Below, piece after piece: positions 1 through 13,024 of a DNA stretch of 64,000 bases. Under the pieces are notes generated by a model. It was not told where the DNA came from and did no database searches. It saw only the letters and a list, made by a program, of their open reading frames with translations. The translations under genes were made by a program, and so were the position numbers. The stretch is from contig JAECYW010000007.1 of NCBI GenBank assembly GCA_023014335.1, forward strand, positions 868,001 to 932,000. The letters are read 5' to 3'. Each line of letters opens with the position of its first letter. Within the stretch, counting starts at the first letter, position 1. Source of the DNA: Galerina marginata. Its lineage: Eukaryota > Basidiomycota > Agaricomycetes > Agaricales > Galerinaceae.

Positions 1-266
1 AGAAAGCAGGATAAAAAGTGATAAACATAGTTAAAGAACGGGCCAAGTGAAAGATTAAGAGAGCCTAGGAGGGTTCTACGCCAACCGGGGTCGTGAGTCT
101 CGTATCTTCATAAACTTTCGTGCCGTGGATGCTCTGCAAGGAAGTGTAACGGGGTCTAGCCCGCCATGAGAAAAGGGCATATCAATGCCACTATAAGGGC
201 CAAGGAAAGCAAGTTGAATCAAGGTAGAGTCGAGTCTTGAGGTTTGTCGTTAGGGTCGTTGCGGGA

Positions 267-1455
267 TTAAACAAAAGACCATGAGACTAGAAGGTGTCCC
301 GTAAGCTCATGCTCCATCTGAACGACGAGGGGGACTTACTGGGCACCTCGCCTTCGTCCAGAGTGGCGATTTTCTGGAAGGCACCCGATGACAAATCAAT
401 GGAGTTGTTGTTAAGGCAAGTCGGGCAGTCATCGGCGATGGTAACGGTCACGGACTAACAGAAGGAAAATTGAGGTTGAAGTTCAGGAGCGATGAGGTGG
501 ATCAAACCTTCTGGTTCTTTGTGTTGGTGATTTTAACCTGCTGTCCGCATAGGCTTGACTTGGCTCCGGAGTTGCCGTAGCGCTCCTGATCTGGAGGTTA
601 ATTTAATTGATGTAAGCAAAGTGACTTGATAAATTATAGGAAGAAATGCAGACTGACCGATGGCAGCAATCATGTCACTGTCTTTGTGGACGGTGCCGCA
701 AGCTCCAGCGACACCGTTCTGGTAGAAGAAAGTGGCGCTGTGATTCGGGTCAGCAAAGTGAAGCGAGTAATGATAATAAAATGTGGCGTACACTCCGCCA
801 GTGTTGACACCGGAAGGCGAATTCGTGGAAGGCTTTGCCGCAGGCTGGGCGGGCGCCGGGGGTGGTGGTGGTGCAGCCTTCTTAGGTGGTGCAGGTGCGG
901 CGGGAGTTGTCACAACAGCTGGGTGGGAGGTAACTGCGGGTACAGCCTTTGTGGTAGCAGGTACCACGGGTGTGGCAGAGTCATCATCATCACCATCATC
1001 GTCGTCACAGAAAGGAAGGTCATCATCGTCATCATCATCGGGGGAGCTGCTTGGAGCGGCAACGGGGGGAGCTGGTTTCGCGCTCGTGACAGGGTTGCAC
1101 TGGGCTGGACGGGAGGCAAGGCTCTGAGTCGCCTATTATGGAAAGAAAATGAACATCAGATGCGCTCCATGTGGGAAATTATGGGCGGTCCACGAACCAA
1201 AAGAGGGTGGCAACATTGGTCGAAGAAAGCTATGCCGTGCTTGGTGTTGCACGCCAGAGCCATATACCGAGTGTGATAGGTATCGTAAGGCTGATTTGCA
1301 GGGTCAGAAAAAGCAATTAAACATGGATGGCGAACACGAACCTCGAGAAGTGGGGTGTTCCATCCTGGGGGAGGGGTAGCACGGGGAACAGCCAGAGAAG
1401 AAACGGAAGCAGCAAGAGAGAGGGCGATGGCGGAGACAGCGACGAGGTTGAACAT
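267..1455 (-). CDS. Secreted expansin-like / barwin-like double-psi beta-barrel protein
   Basis: The protein starts with a clear signal peptide (MFNLVAVSAIALSLAASVSS). Exon 2 carries YDTYHTRYMALACNTKHG and FFDQCCHP, an N-terminal Cys block of a fungal secreted family. Exon 3 encodes an acidic Asp tract (about 980-1060), a Pro/Ala-rich linker, then the start of the barrel (GGVYATFYYH, GACGTVHKDSDMIAAI). Later exons supply DQERYGNSGAKSSLCGQQV and VTVTIADDCPTC, the barrel's metal-site-like motif. I place the last exon at about 288-267, giving the typical ending VPISWSFV. Five introns are inferred. Known relatives bind or loosen plant or fungal wall polysaccharides; no catalytic activity is implied. 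The Asp-rich insert before the linker is the unusual part. It is divergent from the SCAMP gene, 370 bases apart. Confidence 0.85.
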
Positions 1456-1825
1456 GTTGACTGGGGTGGTTGAGCGAGTGTGGTGTTGGAATGAAAGGCT
1501 TGGGTTTTAAAGGAAAGAAAGAGGGACTGTAAAAGAATAAAAGTGAGCTTCGACGAGGAAATCAAAAGCACGCGGACGCACAAGCAAGGAAACGGCGAGG
1601 AGAGGAGAAAAGAAACAGGGAACAATGTCAACAAAACTTTAATTATTTTATACCTTTCTATTTTTACAACTCCGGCAGGGCTTGTTGCGCCGCTCAGAAG
1701 CATCCCGGTCTGCGGTCTCCGAGGAATGGCGTTTGCGCGTTGTTTGGCCACTCCGGCAATTGCCGGCTGCCGCTGTGGAAAGCGCTCAGTTGGACGCACC
1801 CTTCACGACAACATCAACGACAGAC
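1456..1825. promoter_or_regulatory. Divergent promoter region, expansin-like gene / SCAMP gene
   Basis: These 370 bases separate two start codons on opposite strands. No coding sequence of either neighbour continues here. The + strand ORFs crossing it show no recognisable protein. I see no clear TATA box. Confidence 0.4.
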
Positions 1826-3140
1826 ATGAGTCCGTTCAAACAATTACTCTTCCTCCCAGCTTGCTCATCTCTTTTACAGCAGATTATAATCAAAACCCCT
1901 TTGCCTCATCCCACTCTCTCGATACGAACCCCTTCGACGACCCAGCACCGCAGCAGTCCGCTTCTGCCGCTGCCCGTTTGGAAGAAATACGCCGTCGAGA
2001 ACAGGACCTCGAGCGCCGAGAAACAGAGCTCAACAACAAAGCAGAACATATTCGGCGCCATGGAAGGAACAACTTTCCTCCTTGTCCGTCCTTTTCCCCT
2101 TCTGCGCGTCTCTACTCATGCTCCCTGCGCTCTAGTTTTCCCTCTCATCTTCCATTCAATCAAAGATGAAATTCCTGAAGCCTCCAGACCCCTTATAACA
2201 CGTCTATTCCAACTCTGGCTGGTCCTTCTGGGAACGTTAATTATAAACATGGTCGCCTGCATTTTCATTCTTACAGCCGGATCTGACGGCGGAGGAAGCG
2301 ACTTGGGCGGCAGCCTGGGGTCAGTCCACCCATCCTATGCTTCAGAACGACCACTCAACTTAACTTGACATCTACAAGATACTTGATATTCATACCGGTT
2401 TGCTCGTTTCTCCTCTGGTATCGGTAGGCTCTCCTTCTCTGTCCAACCATCCTTCCATCCTCATCAATATCACCTTGCAGACCCATATACAACGGGTTCA
2501 TGAAGGTGAAATCGTCACCCCGTGCTCTCTCTCTCTCTCTCTCTGACTCATTTATAACACAGGAGCAAGCATTATACTACTGTAAGTCAGCCGGATTTGC
2601 CCCGCATCACCATCTAAACCGCATATGATTGGAGACTTCTACTTCTTCTTTGGCGGATTCCATCTTCTCTTCAGCCTCTACATGTAAGCACGTCATAACT
2701 CGTTCCCCTCCTAGCCAGTCCTCACCCTCGCCACACAGGATCATCGGTATACCAGGGTATGTATCCAATTTTGAACTCCGAGGCAGAAGGCCAACTCTTT
2801 CACTGGAATAGAACGGGCTCAGCTGGGCTTATTCAGACCATCCGCATGTTCTCTAACCGTTTCTGGGTCGCTGCCATCCTCGGAACGATAGCTAGCGTAG
2901 GCTGGACTGTCCAGGGCGTGGGCAATGCGTATTATTATCGACAAGTAGGTGCTCCTCGGCCCCTTGACGATCGAAACTGATTTTTTTGTCTCCAGATATA
3001 CAGCCACCACACAGCCGCGGGACACACCATGGAAAAGGTCGGTCCTAATCCTTGTCCGCTGTCCTCGCAATTAACTCGTAAGACAGGCCAAAACAGAACT
3101 CGCAAGTCATGGCGCAAAAGCATACTTTACGCGAGGTTGA
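1826..3140 (+). CDS. Secretory carrier-associated membrane protein (SCAMP family)
   Basis: SCAMPs are four-pass membrane proteins of post-Golgi and endosomal recycling vesicles. The tiny first exon (ATGA, 1826-1829) splices to DYNQNPFASS; a second NPF (TNPFDDP) follows. NPF repeats bind EH-domain endocytic adaptors. Next comes a coiled-coil segment (ARLEEIRRREQDLERRETEL). The membrane core includes DEIPEASRPLITRLFQLWL, LVLLGTLIINMVACIFILTA, FRFWVAAILGT-like and GWTVQGVGNAYYYRQIY segments, and the tail ends KAYFTRG. At least seven introns are needed; one contains a (CT)10 tract. The start is chosen because it joins cleanly to the NPF exon; an upstream start is possible. Confidence 0.88.
2525..2544. 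repeat. (CT)10 microsatellite in a SCAMP intron
   Basis: Ten uninterrupted CT units lie in the non-coding stretch between SCAMP exons, probably part of a long polypyrimidine tract near a splice acceptor. It is a likely length-variable marker. Confidence 0.9.
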
Positions 3141-3564
3141 GCTCTACTATAATACTTATTTACTTGAACATGATATGTACGTCTGAGGAGACAATGCGAT
3201 ACAGTTGGATCAGGAATAATAAGAGGTGTGGCTGTGCCCAAGGTGAACAGTGCGCAGCGGAGTTTAAAAGGTTTGATGAAAATCGGAGACGCCTTGTTTC
3301 TTTTTCTTTCAACCACCCGTCACTAAAGGTCAGACCTGCCTCGTCGTCGTTCCCCACAGCGTGCTCACCTTGGTCCACAGTTCGAAAAGCCGTTTAAAAA
3401 AACATATAAAAAAACTTTTATATACATAAGCGGTTGCGTTATTACCTCCTGTGTCAGTTTTTCCAATGCCACCGTCGTCATTCGTATCTGATGCTTTTTT
3501 TGCAGAAAAAAAGTCTTCAAAGCAGTAACGACCCTCCCAAACCCCAATAAAATATCAATCAACC
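3141..3564 (+). promoter_or_regulatory. PAB1 promoter and A-rich 5' leader
   Basis: This 424-base spacer holds no recognisable gene. At about 3396-3430 there are two runs of seven A's next to TATA-like steps (ACATATAAA, TTATATACA). Another run of A's follows a TTTTTTGCAG at about 3494-3512. TATA-like elements could set transcription. A-rich leader tracts are the known site of Pab1 autoregulation in other eukaryotes. Confidence 0.4.
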
Positions 3565-5861
3565 ATGTCTTCCCCTGCCGTTGCCCAGCCTGAGGCTGTC
3601 CCCGTTGTCGCGCCCGAAGCTAGCATCTCTCCTCCGACTGCAGCTCCAGCACCCTACAACCCCCCTGCTCCTCAAACTTCGGTTGCTTCCGCCCCTTCGG
3701 CTTCTCTCTATGTCGGAGAGCTTGACCCCACTGTAACCGAGGCCATGCTCTTCGAGATTTTCAACATGATCGGCCCTGTTGCGAGGTCTGTGGCGTTTTG
3801 CTTGAGCTGTACAGAGCTTAATCCTGCCTTTTCGACAGTATTCGTGTGTGCCGTGATGCTGTCACTCGTCGCTCTTTGGGCTATGCCTATGTCAACTACC
3901 TCAATGCCAGTGATGGTGCGAGTTTCTCTCCATTCTTCGCCTTTTTGGTGTTCTATTCATCATTTCTGTCAACAGGTGAGCGTGCGCTCGAGCAGCTCAA
4001 CTACTCTTTGATCAAAAACCGTGCCTGGTATGTCTTTTTTCTTCGTTATCGTCTGCGGAGCCTCTTATTCAGGACTTGTTTCAGTCGTATCATGTGGTCT
4101 CAGCGTGACCCTGCTCTCCGCAAGACCGGCCAAGGCAATATTTTCATCAAAAACCTGGATGAGCAAATTGACAACAAGGCTCTCCATGATACGTTTGCTG
4201 CCTTTGGCAATGTTTTGTCTTGCAAGGTCGCCACCGACGAGCATGGCCGCTCCAAGGGCTATGGCTTCGTCCACTACGAGACCGGCGAGGCCGCTGATGA
4301 TGCCATCAAGGCCGTCAACGGTATGTTGCTCAACGACAAAAAAGTCTACGTCGGCCACCACATCTCCCGCAAGGAACGTCAATCTAAACTGGATGAGATG
4401 AAGGCGCAGTTCACAAACCTTTACGTCAAGAACATCGACCCCGAAGTCACCCAGGAGGAGTTCGAGAAATTGTTCATCCAATATGGTAGTGTGACCTCTG
4501 CTCTCATCTCCGTCGACGAGGAAGGCAAGAGCAAGGGCTTTGGCTTTGTCAACTTCGAAAATCACGAGGAAGCCCAAAAGGCCGTTGACGGCCTCCATGA
4601 TACCGAGATCAACGGACGCAAGCTATTCGTCTCTCGTGCCCAGAAAAAGGCCGAGCGTGAGGAGGAGCTCCGTCGTTCATATGAACAGGCCAAGATGGAG
4701 AAGTTGAGCAAGTACCAGGGTGTCAACTTGTACATCAAGAATCTTGAGGACGATGTCGACGACGACAAGCTCCGTGCCGAGTTCGAGGTCTTCGGCACAG
4801 TTACCAGTTGCAAGGTTATGCGTGATGATAAGAACACCTCGAAAGGATTCGGATTTGTGTGCTTCTCGACCCCTGACGAGGCAACCAAGGCTGTCGCTGA
4901 GATGAACAACAAGATGATTGGCACGAAGCCCCTCTATGTCTCCCTTGCTCAGCGCCGGGACGTTCGCAGACAGCAGTTGGAGAGCCAGATTGCTCAGCGC
5001 AACCAGATCAGGATGCAGCAAGCCGCGGCTGCAGGACTCCCCGGTGGATATATCAATGGACCGATGTATTACCCCCCTGGCCCTGGCTTCCCTCCTCAAG
5101 CCCGTGGCATGATGGGCTATGGTCAACCTGGCATGATGCCCCCTCGTCCGCGGTACGGACCCAACGGACAGGTTGCTGGTATGCCTGTTCCCACTCCCTA
5201 TGGCCAGGCTCCTCCTCAGGCCTACCCCATGCCCCCAGACGGGTACCCCGCGCGTGGTCCTCCTCGTCCTCCTGTTTCTCGTGGCCCCGGTGGCTCGCCC
5301 ACGCACGCCAACGTTCCTATCCCCCGCGCCAACGGCCCTCCTCCTGCCAACGGCGCTCCTCGCGCTCCCGGTCCTCAGGGACCTCCTGCTCCGGGTCGTG
5401 TGCCCCCTCCTGCCGCTCCTGCTGGTCGCGGTCCTCCTCCTCCTCAGGCCCTTGGAGCTGCCGGGTACAAGCAGCCACCTACGCCCCAACAGGGTAGGCC
5501 TGCTGGTCCCCCTCCTCCTTCGGCTGGCGCTATTCCGACCACCGTACCCCCCGAGTTGGGCATCACCCCTGCCCAATTGGCTGCTCTTCCTATTCCAGAG
5601 CAGAAGCAGATGCTCGGTGAGGTCATCTATATGAGAATCGCAAAGTGAGTATCTTGATCCTACATCAGGTTGTGATGGCATTCTGACCCTTGTCGAAGCT
5701 CTCATCCGGATCTGGCTGGAAAGATTACCGGAATGTTGTTGGAAATGGATAACAATGAGCTCCTTCACCTTTTGGACGCCCCCGAGGCCATGAACGCCAA
5801 GGTCAACGAGGCGCTTGTCGTTCTTCACGACTTCTCTGCGAAGGAAGATGGCGCGGCTTAA
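3565..5861 (+). CDS. PAB1: Polyadenylate-binding protein, cytoplasmic and nuclear
   Basis: It binds mRNA poly(A) tails, supports translation initiation through eIF4G and controls deadenylation. A Pro/Ala-rich N-terminus precedes four RRMs. RRM1 has [18 protein letters not shown] and [11 protein letters not shown]2 [12 protein letters not shown] and [12 protein letters not shown]3 [13 protein letters not shown] and [12 protein letters not shown]4 [16 protein letters not shown] and [10 protein letters not shown] long Pro/Gly/Tyr/Met-rich linker follows, then the C-terminal MLLE (PABC) domain with the diagnostic [18 protein letters not shown]. Three introns interrupt RRM1 and one interrupts the MLLE domain (about 5648-5698). 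The linker is strongly C-rich on this strand, which creates long false ORFs in other frames. The domain set and order are complete. Confidence 0.97.
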
Positions 5862-6234
5862 GGTGGTTAACTTTTGGGGAATATGTTGTAGGGTTTATGC
5901 TTTTATGAACCCGTCCATTCATTATGTGGTATGATTGATTGTATTTCTACGCAGTATGTTTTTTTCGTCGGCTTTACTGTGGTTGTTGATCCATCCATCT
6001 GTTTCGTTGTTGCTCTGATGCCTTTTTCCATCATTGTCATCTTTACTTTAGTGTTGGGTGGGGTTTGGGTGTCGGGTCGTTCCTTGCGTATAGGCGCTCT
6101 TATGTAGGGAATCAACAGAGGCGTTTTCAACTGCTAGCATTGTGCGAGGGTGTATGAGAGTGATTGTGTCTACTTGGTGCGTGTACAGTGAAGGGCTAGT
6201 ATTTACAACGAAAACGAGAGCTAAGAAAGACAAG
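5862..6234. other. Convergent 3' spacer, PAB1 / methyltransferase
   Basis: The 373 bases hold the 3' ends of two converging genes. I see no gene in it. T-rich stretches after the PAB1 stop fit 3' UTR sequence. Confidence 0.5.
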
Positions 6235-7551
6235 TTAATAACATTTGGAAGCATATGCGATGTGAATAAGTGTGGACACAGGGTAAGAAGGATGGTAGAG
6301 GTCGTGTTGGGCATCGCGAACGAGGCGGTCGACAGTCGAGGGAGGAAGCCCACTGCAGAGAAAGAGAGGCCGAAGGGCTGGGAGAAACAGTTCATAGTCC
6401 ATCCATTGAAGCTGTCCTACGGTTAACAGATGTGGATCTGCGATGGGTGTCAATGGTGGAAGAGGTTACGTTAAAAATAAACAACCTTGTGGCCAAAACC
6501 CAACGGGGATATTCCCATCCTGGACGATGATATTCTCGAAAGCAGCTGTCGTAAGTAATAGATTTGCGAGTCGCTCTGGGACTGTGACGTCGATAAGCTG
6601 GCGACGGAGGCAGGCTCGGTAAGTGTCCCAAAGGGCAGCCCAGCCCGCCATTGGTGGGAGGGTAGGCGGGGGTGGACAGGGATTCAGGGTCGGTTCGACG
6701 AGGAGGACGAGTCCGCCAGGTCGGAGGAGACGCGCTATTTCGTGCAGGAAGCGGGGGTAATTGTGGATCTGCAGAAAAGAACGAGACAGGGAAAGGTGAG
6801 AAAAATACATGGAAGCGAATAGGCCAGAAGGCGAGACGGACACCGATGTGCAAGGACCGAGCGTGGATGAAGTCAAAGTGCGAGTCGGGATAGGGGATAT
6901 TCCACTGGTCGAGGTCGCAGAGCTCGAATCTACGCGCTTTGTGAGACGGTATAGACAACACAGCGAGAGGGAATACTTGCGTGCAGTTTGGGGGAACGTT
7001 TCTGGGGGCGAAGTGAGGTGGGCATAGGGACGGACTGTTATTCGGGAGCGCGACATACCTGGGCTGGATGGGTGCGAGGTCGACAGCAATGACCTCGGCT
7101 CTGGGGAACTCGTCGGCGATGTCGATGGCCCTGGGAGAGGAGCGTTGGAGGAGGAAGCGTGCTAGAGAGAGAGACAGAGACGGACCATGCACCAGAGCCT
7201 GTACCTAGGTCGAGAACTGGACACAAAATAAATGAGTGGACGAGACAGAGAACGGCGAAGAGACATGCCTCGGCGCTGCTGGCCAAACTGGAGAGCCTCC
7301 TTGACGGGGCCGACATAGTTCCTGCCTGCAAAGACAAACTGCAGCAAACGATGGTGGATGTCTGAGCGCTAGAAGAGGCAGAATAAATAAAAAAAGGCAA
7401 GAGAACGACGAGCAGAGAGGAATACCTGGACCTCATCGTGGTCGACGGGGAGGAGGTAGGAGAGATTGAGGGTGTTGAGGGAGCGGGCGTGGAGAGTGCG
7501 AAAGAACTGGTTCTGGTCGTCGCCCACGGTCTGGAGGACATATTCGTGCAT
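6235..7551 (-). CDS. Class I SAM-dependent methyltransferase, fungal LaeA/TAM-like group
   Basis: Reading down the minus strand, the exons give NTLNLSYLLPVDHDEVQ, HHRLLQFVFAGRNYVGPV, the SAM-binding motif VLDLGTGSG, then AWAIDIADEFPRAEVIAVDL with the acidic residue of motif II. FELCDLDQWNIPYPDSHFD, RFLHEIARLLRPGGLVLLVE and VGFWPQ follow, and the last exon has LQWMDYELFLPALRPLF and ends HIAYASKCY. This order is that of a Rossmann-fold methyltransferase (motifs I, post I, II, III). The family includes many fungal members of unknown substrate, some tied to secondary metabolism. It is not close enough to the siderophore locus to argue a link. The chosen start (MHEYVLQTVGDDQ) lies only 39 bases from the start of the divergent membrane-protein gene. 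About six introns. Confidence 0.82.
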
Positions 7552-7590
7552 GGCGTGTCTGGCCAAACTCGGTTTTTTCTGACACCGCGA

Positions 7591-8208
7591 ATGATGTTGT
7601 CTACTTCGCTCGCAGTCTGGTCCGCCGTCGCCGCTGCTTTGCTCACTGTCCAGGCCGTCCTCCTCGCCCTCGCACCCCGTCTCCTCCTCTTCCTCGCCAG
7701 CTCGCCCTCCAACGCCCTCTCCCCGCTCGAGCTCTTTCTCGCCCAGCACTTGGCCATCTTTCTCGCCGCCCTTGTCGCTGCCCTGCTTCTCAATGTCCGT
7801 GCTCTTTCTGTGTGCGGACGCGCCTAGTTGACCCCTTTCTCAGCTGCCATCGCCTACGGCACCGGTTCCGTCGCAGGAAGAATCCTCGTCGGCAACGCAG
7901 CCCTTGCTCTACCCTCTGAGCGTCGCAGGCATATTCGCAGCCTTTCTCGCGTGGAACAACAACGACGTCGGGTCTCTTTCCTCGATCTTCTTCGTCGTCT
8001 CTCTGACTATTGGTCTGTGGGGGTTATGGGAGGTGAGTGCCTTGATCAATCCATCAAATTTCATTTCGAATCACTCGCGTCGCAGATCGTGTTCGCGAAC
8101 TCGACCTCGACCTCCAAAACGACGGGCGCAGACAAACACACGTCTGCGTTCATGTTTGGCAACAAGTCCGCTGCCTCTTCGCAAAAAAAGAATTTAAAGG
8201 CTAGGTAA
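7591..8208 (+). CDS. Small multi-pass membrane protein, conserved fungal type, function unknown
   Basis: Exon 1 is almost entirely hydrophobic (AVWSAVAAALLTVQAVLLAL; LAIFLAALVAALLLN), giving two likely helices. A later exon adds PLLYPLSVAGIFAAFLAW and SLSSIFFVVSLTIGLWGLWE, two more helices. The tail is polar and basic (MFGNKSAASSQKKNLKAR), so it is probably cytosolic. I do not recognise a named family. Two introns are inferred, the first from about 7795 and the second between GLWE and the tail. The stop codon is 5 bases from the stop of the convergent SRP54 gene, so the two 3' UTRs must overlap. Confidence 0.7.
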
Positions 8209-8213
8209 TTAGT

Positions 8214-10392
<2,179 letters not shown>

Positions 10393-10442
10393 GTTCGACC
10401 GATGAGGTGAGAGTCAGTGATTGCCTCTTGCCTTTTCCGTCC

Positions 10443-12827
10443 ATGCAGGAACCGGACCTCTTCGACTCGGAAGACGAGACTCTCGATGACCTCTACGATG
10501 GTGAGGACGACGCTGACGCGGACGCGGATGAAGACGAGGCAGGCGACCCGCTGCTTGGCAACATGGCGAATGGCGAGCAGGCAGACGACGTGACCGAGGA
10601 CGGCGACGATGTGTGTGTACCCCTCTGCTTCCTATCTCCCAGCTCTCTTAATGATATGATATACATAGGACTCCGCATCTGATGATTCCGAGGACGAGGA
10701 AGATGAAGATGAAGACGACGATGAGGAAGACGACGATGAACCGTCTTTGGATTTAGGCCTCACCGAGGAAGGCGCGCCACCCGCTAGTGAGCAAGGCTCG
10801 ACGCGTAGTATGGACAGCAGGTCTCCGTCGGCCCCTCCCCCGGCTGGTATTTCGGTTCAGTCTCCTTAATCTCGTTAAGTTCTCAAACAAGTTCTGCAGC
10901 ACCGTCACCTCCGCGCAAGCGTGAGCTCTCGCCTGCCCAGCTTCGGCGGATGCGCCTCGCGTTCTCTCTTGACCACGTACCACGTTCATACACCATCGAA
11001 GCTATCTGTGCAATTCCCCACCCCGTCCCCACCCACGCACTAGCTGCATCGTCGTGTATAACCCACCTCATTACGGGCTCGGATGACGGATATATAAGGG
11101 ACTACGACATTTTTGCCGCGGTGAACAGCAAGAACTTCTTAACCGCGCCTCAACGCCACCACGCTAGTGTCGTGGAAGGGCTCATGAAGTCTGGACAGCT
11201 TCGCTTTTGGTGGGAAAACCCGGCGCTGCATGAACCCAGACCTCCTGGGGTCCAGGCTTCAGAAGAAGAGCCAGGCTTAGTTCCTGTGTACAGTCTTGCG
11301 ATGCAATCCGACGCGTTGTGGGCTCTTGCTGGAACAGATGTGGGGTCTTCTTTAGCATTTATCGCGTCTTCAATAATAATAATAAAGATGTTGATAGGGA
11401 GGATACATTAACCTATTTACCGTCCGCCACGATCCTGGACGACTGTGTCATGTCATGCCTGGCCATCGTGGTCCTGTTTCCGGTCTGGCGCTGGACTACG
11501 ACGAGAAGAGTTTCTTCAGTGCCAGTTGGGATGGGGAAGCCATCGTACGCATATTAAACATACACATATCTGCAACTTCTCTGACTCCTCTCTTAGCAAT
11601 GGGATCTCAACACAGGACAAAACGTTCGCAATTTCACAGCCCACAACTCCCAGCTAACAAGTATAGGATTGCGCCCTCTATTCTCGGGCTATGTGCAAAC
11701 TGGGCCTTCCGTATACAGTCAACCAAGTCAACAAAGCAGTAATCACGAATCCGTGGACCAGACGCAGCCTACTTCAGACACCATGAATGTGGACTCTACC
11801 ATGGAGTCGGGCCAAGCAGATCTAGCGAATGCAATGTTTACTATGGACCCATTGGAAGATGACAAGTCCCAAGTCATGCAGGTAGACACCGACGCACGCT
11901 CCGATGCCTCGTTTGACCCTCTGTTCGACGATGTGCCAGAGGACAATTCCCAGCCGGCCCCGTCGGCTGAAACAAAGCTTGCTGTTCCAGGCAACTCACA
12001 GGCCCAACCACCACCAGCATCGGTGCAGCAGCCACGCACAATAGCCCCTCCACCGAGAGGAGCCCCACCTCTCTTCGACCCTGTTGCTTATTCCACTTAC
12101 TCTCCCGAACTTCTAATGACCTCCTTTATCGATGGCCAAGTCATCTTGTGGGACAGGCGAGTGCAAAGTGCCGGTTACGGAGTTGGGAGATTGGAGATGA
12201 GCGAAAAAACACCGCCGTGGTGTCTTTCTGTATGTCTTCCTTATAGATCCCTTTCCAAGAGTTGGACTCATCGATTCTTATAGGCTTGCTGGTCCGCAGA
12301 TGGTGCACAGATCTACGCTGGAAGGCGCAATGGCACTGTTGATGTATGGGATGTCCGTGTACTTGGGCAGAGCGGCCCAAGAAACACCCCCAGACACTTG
12401 AAAACACTGCGCAATCCCACAAGCTCAGGTGTCGTTTCATGCGTCGTCCCCTTTCCCGATTGTCGACATATAGCATGGTGAGAGCCCTCATCTGTTTCCT
12501 CTTGGATTGCGGAACGCGTCTTATTCGTCGACTACGTAGTGCTTCTGTGGACAACATTCGCCTTTGGAACGTTGCGGACGGAGGGGAAGACCCTTGGGGG
12601 AAGTCCAAAAGTGGTGTACCGTTTAAGATTATTCCAGGTCATCATGGGGGTTATATATCTCAAATGAGTGAGTTGGCCAATTATCGCGATGATTGTATTT
12701 CTTACCGTTCACCCTTCTAGTCGTGGATCCTGGAGCAAGATTTCTTGTCAGTGCAAGCAGCAATCGCGGTTGGTATGGGGAGTCAACGCGCACCGTCTTT
12801 GTACACGACATCAAACGCTTGGAATGA
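10443..12827 (+). CDS. SPT8: SAGA complex WD40 subunit Spt8
   Basis: Spt8 is the TBP-interacting WD40 subunit of the SAGA coactivator. A very acidic N-terminus (long Asp/Glu tracts, about 10450-10760) is followed by KRELSPAQLRRMRLAFSLDH and RSYTIEAICAIPHPVPTHA, characteristic of Spt8. WD repeats follow, including HLITGSDDGYIRDYDIFAAV, MPGHRGPVSGLALDYDEKSF and NTGQNV. An Asp/Ser-rich insert sits in the middle (about 11750-12050). The last blade region ends TRTVFVHDIKRLE. About seven introns. The start (MQEPDLFDSEDE) is chosen as the first in-frame ATG next to the acidic block; an ATG 36 bases upstream in the same frame is an alternative. Confidence 0.9.
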
Positions 12828-12961
12828 TGAAAGCTCTCTGCCATTCCCTGTATAAATGTACTTTTTGTTGATGCCTCCGAACCGCTTATCTCTCAAACCA
12901 TGACAAACCACTGTATTTAACTTGTGCAAAAAATAATTTACAAATGGCAATACTTGTTATG

Positions 12962-13024
12962 TAGCTAAGGCCATCACATTGATAAATACAGAAGCAGAGC
13001 CGTACATACTATAGCTAAGGCCAT
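12962..13024. repeat. 13-bp direct repeat around the SPT6 stop codon
   Basis: TAGCTAAGGCCAT occurs at 12962-12974 and again at 13012-13024. The second copy includes the SPT6 stop codon on the minus strand. It looks like a small local duplication in the shared 3' region of SPT8 and SPT6. Confidence 0.8.

Noticed and set aside
626..1276. A 216-codon plus-strand frame over the expansin-like gene
   Set aside because: It is antisense to the acidic and Pro-rich exons, giving poly-Ser and poly-Ile artefacts.
4677..5828. A 383-codon minus-strand frame opposite PAB1
   Set aside because: It is the shadow of the C-rich PAB1 coding strand; Arg/Ser/Gly-rich with no family likeness.
6235..7551. Methyltransferase as part of the siderophore cluster
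   Set aside because: Five housekeeping-type genes lie between them and the known trihydroxamate needs no methylation.
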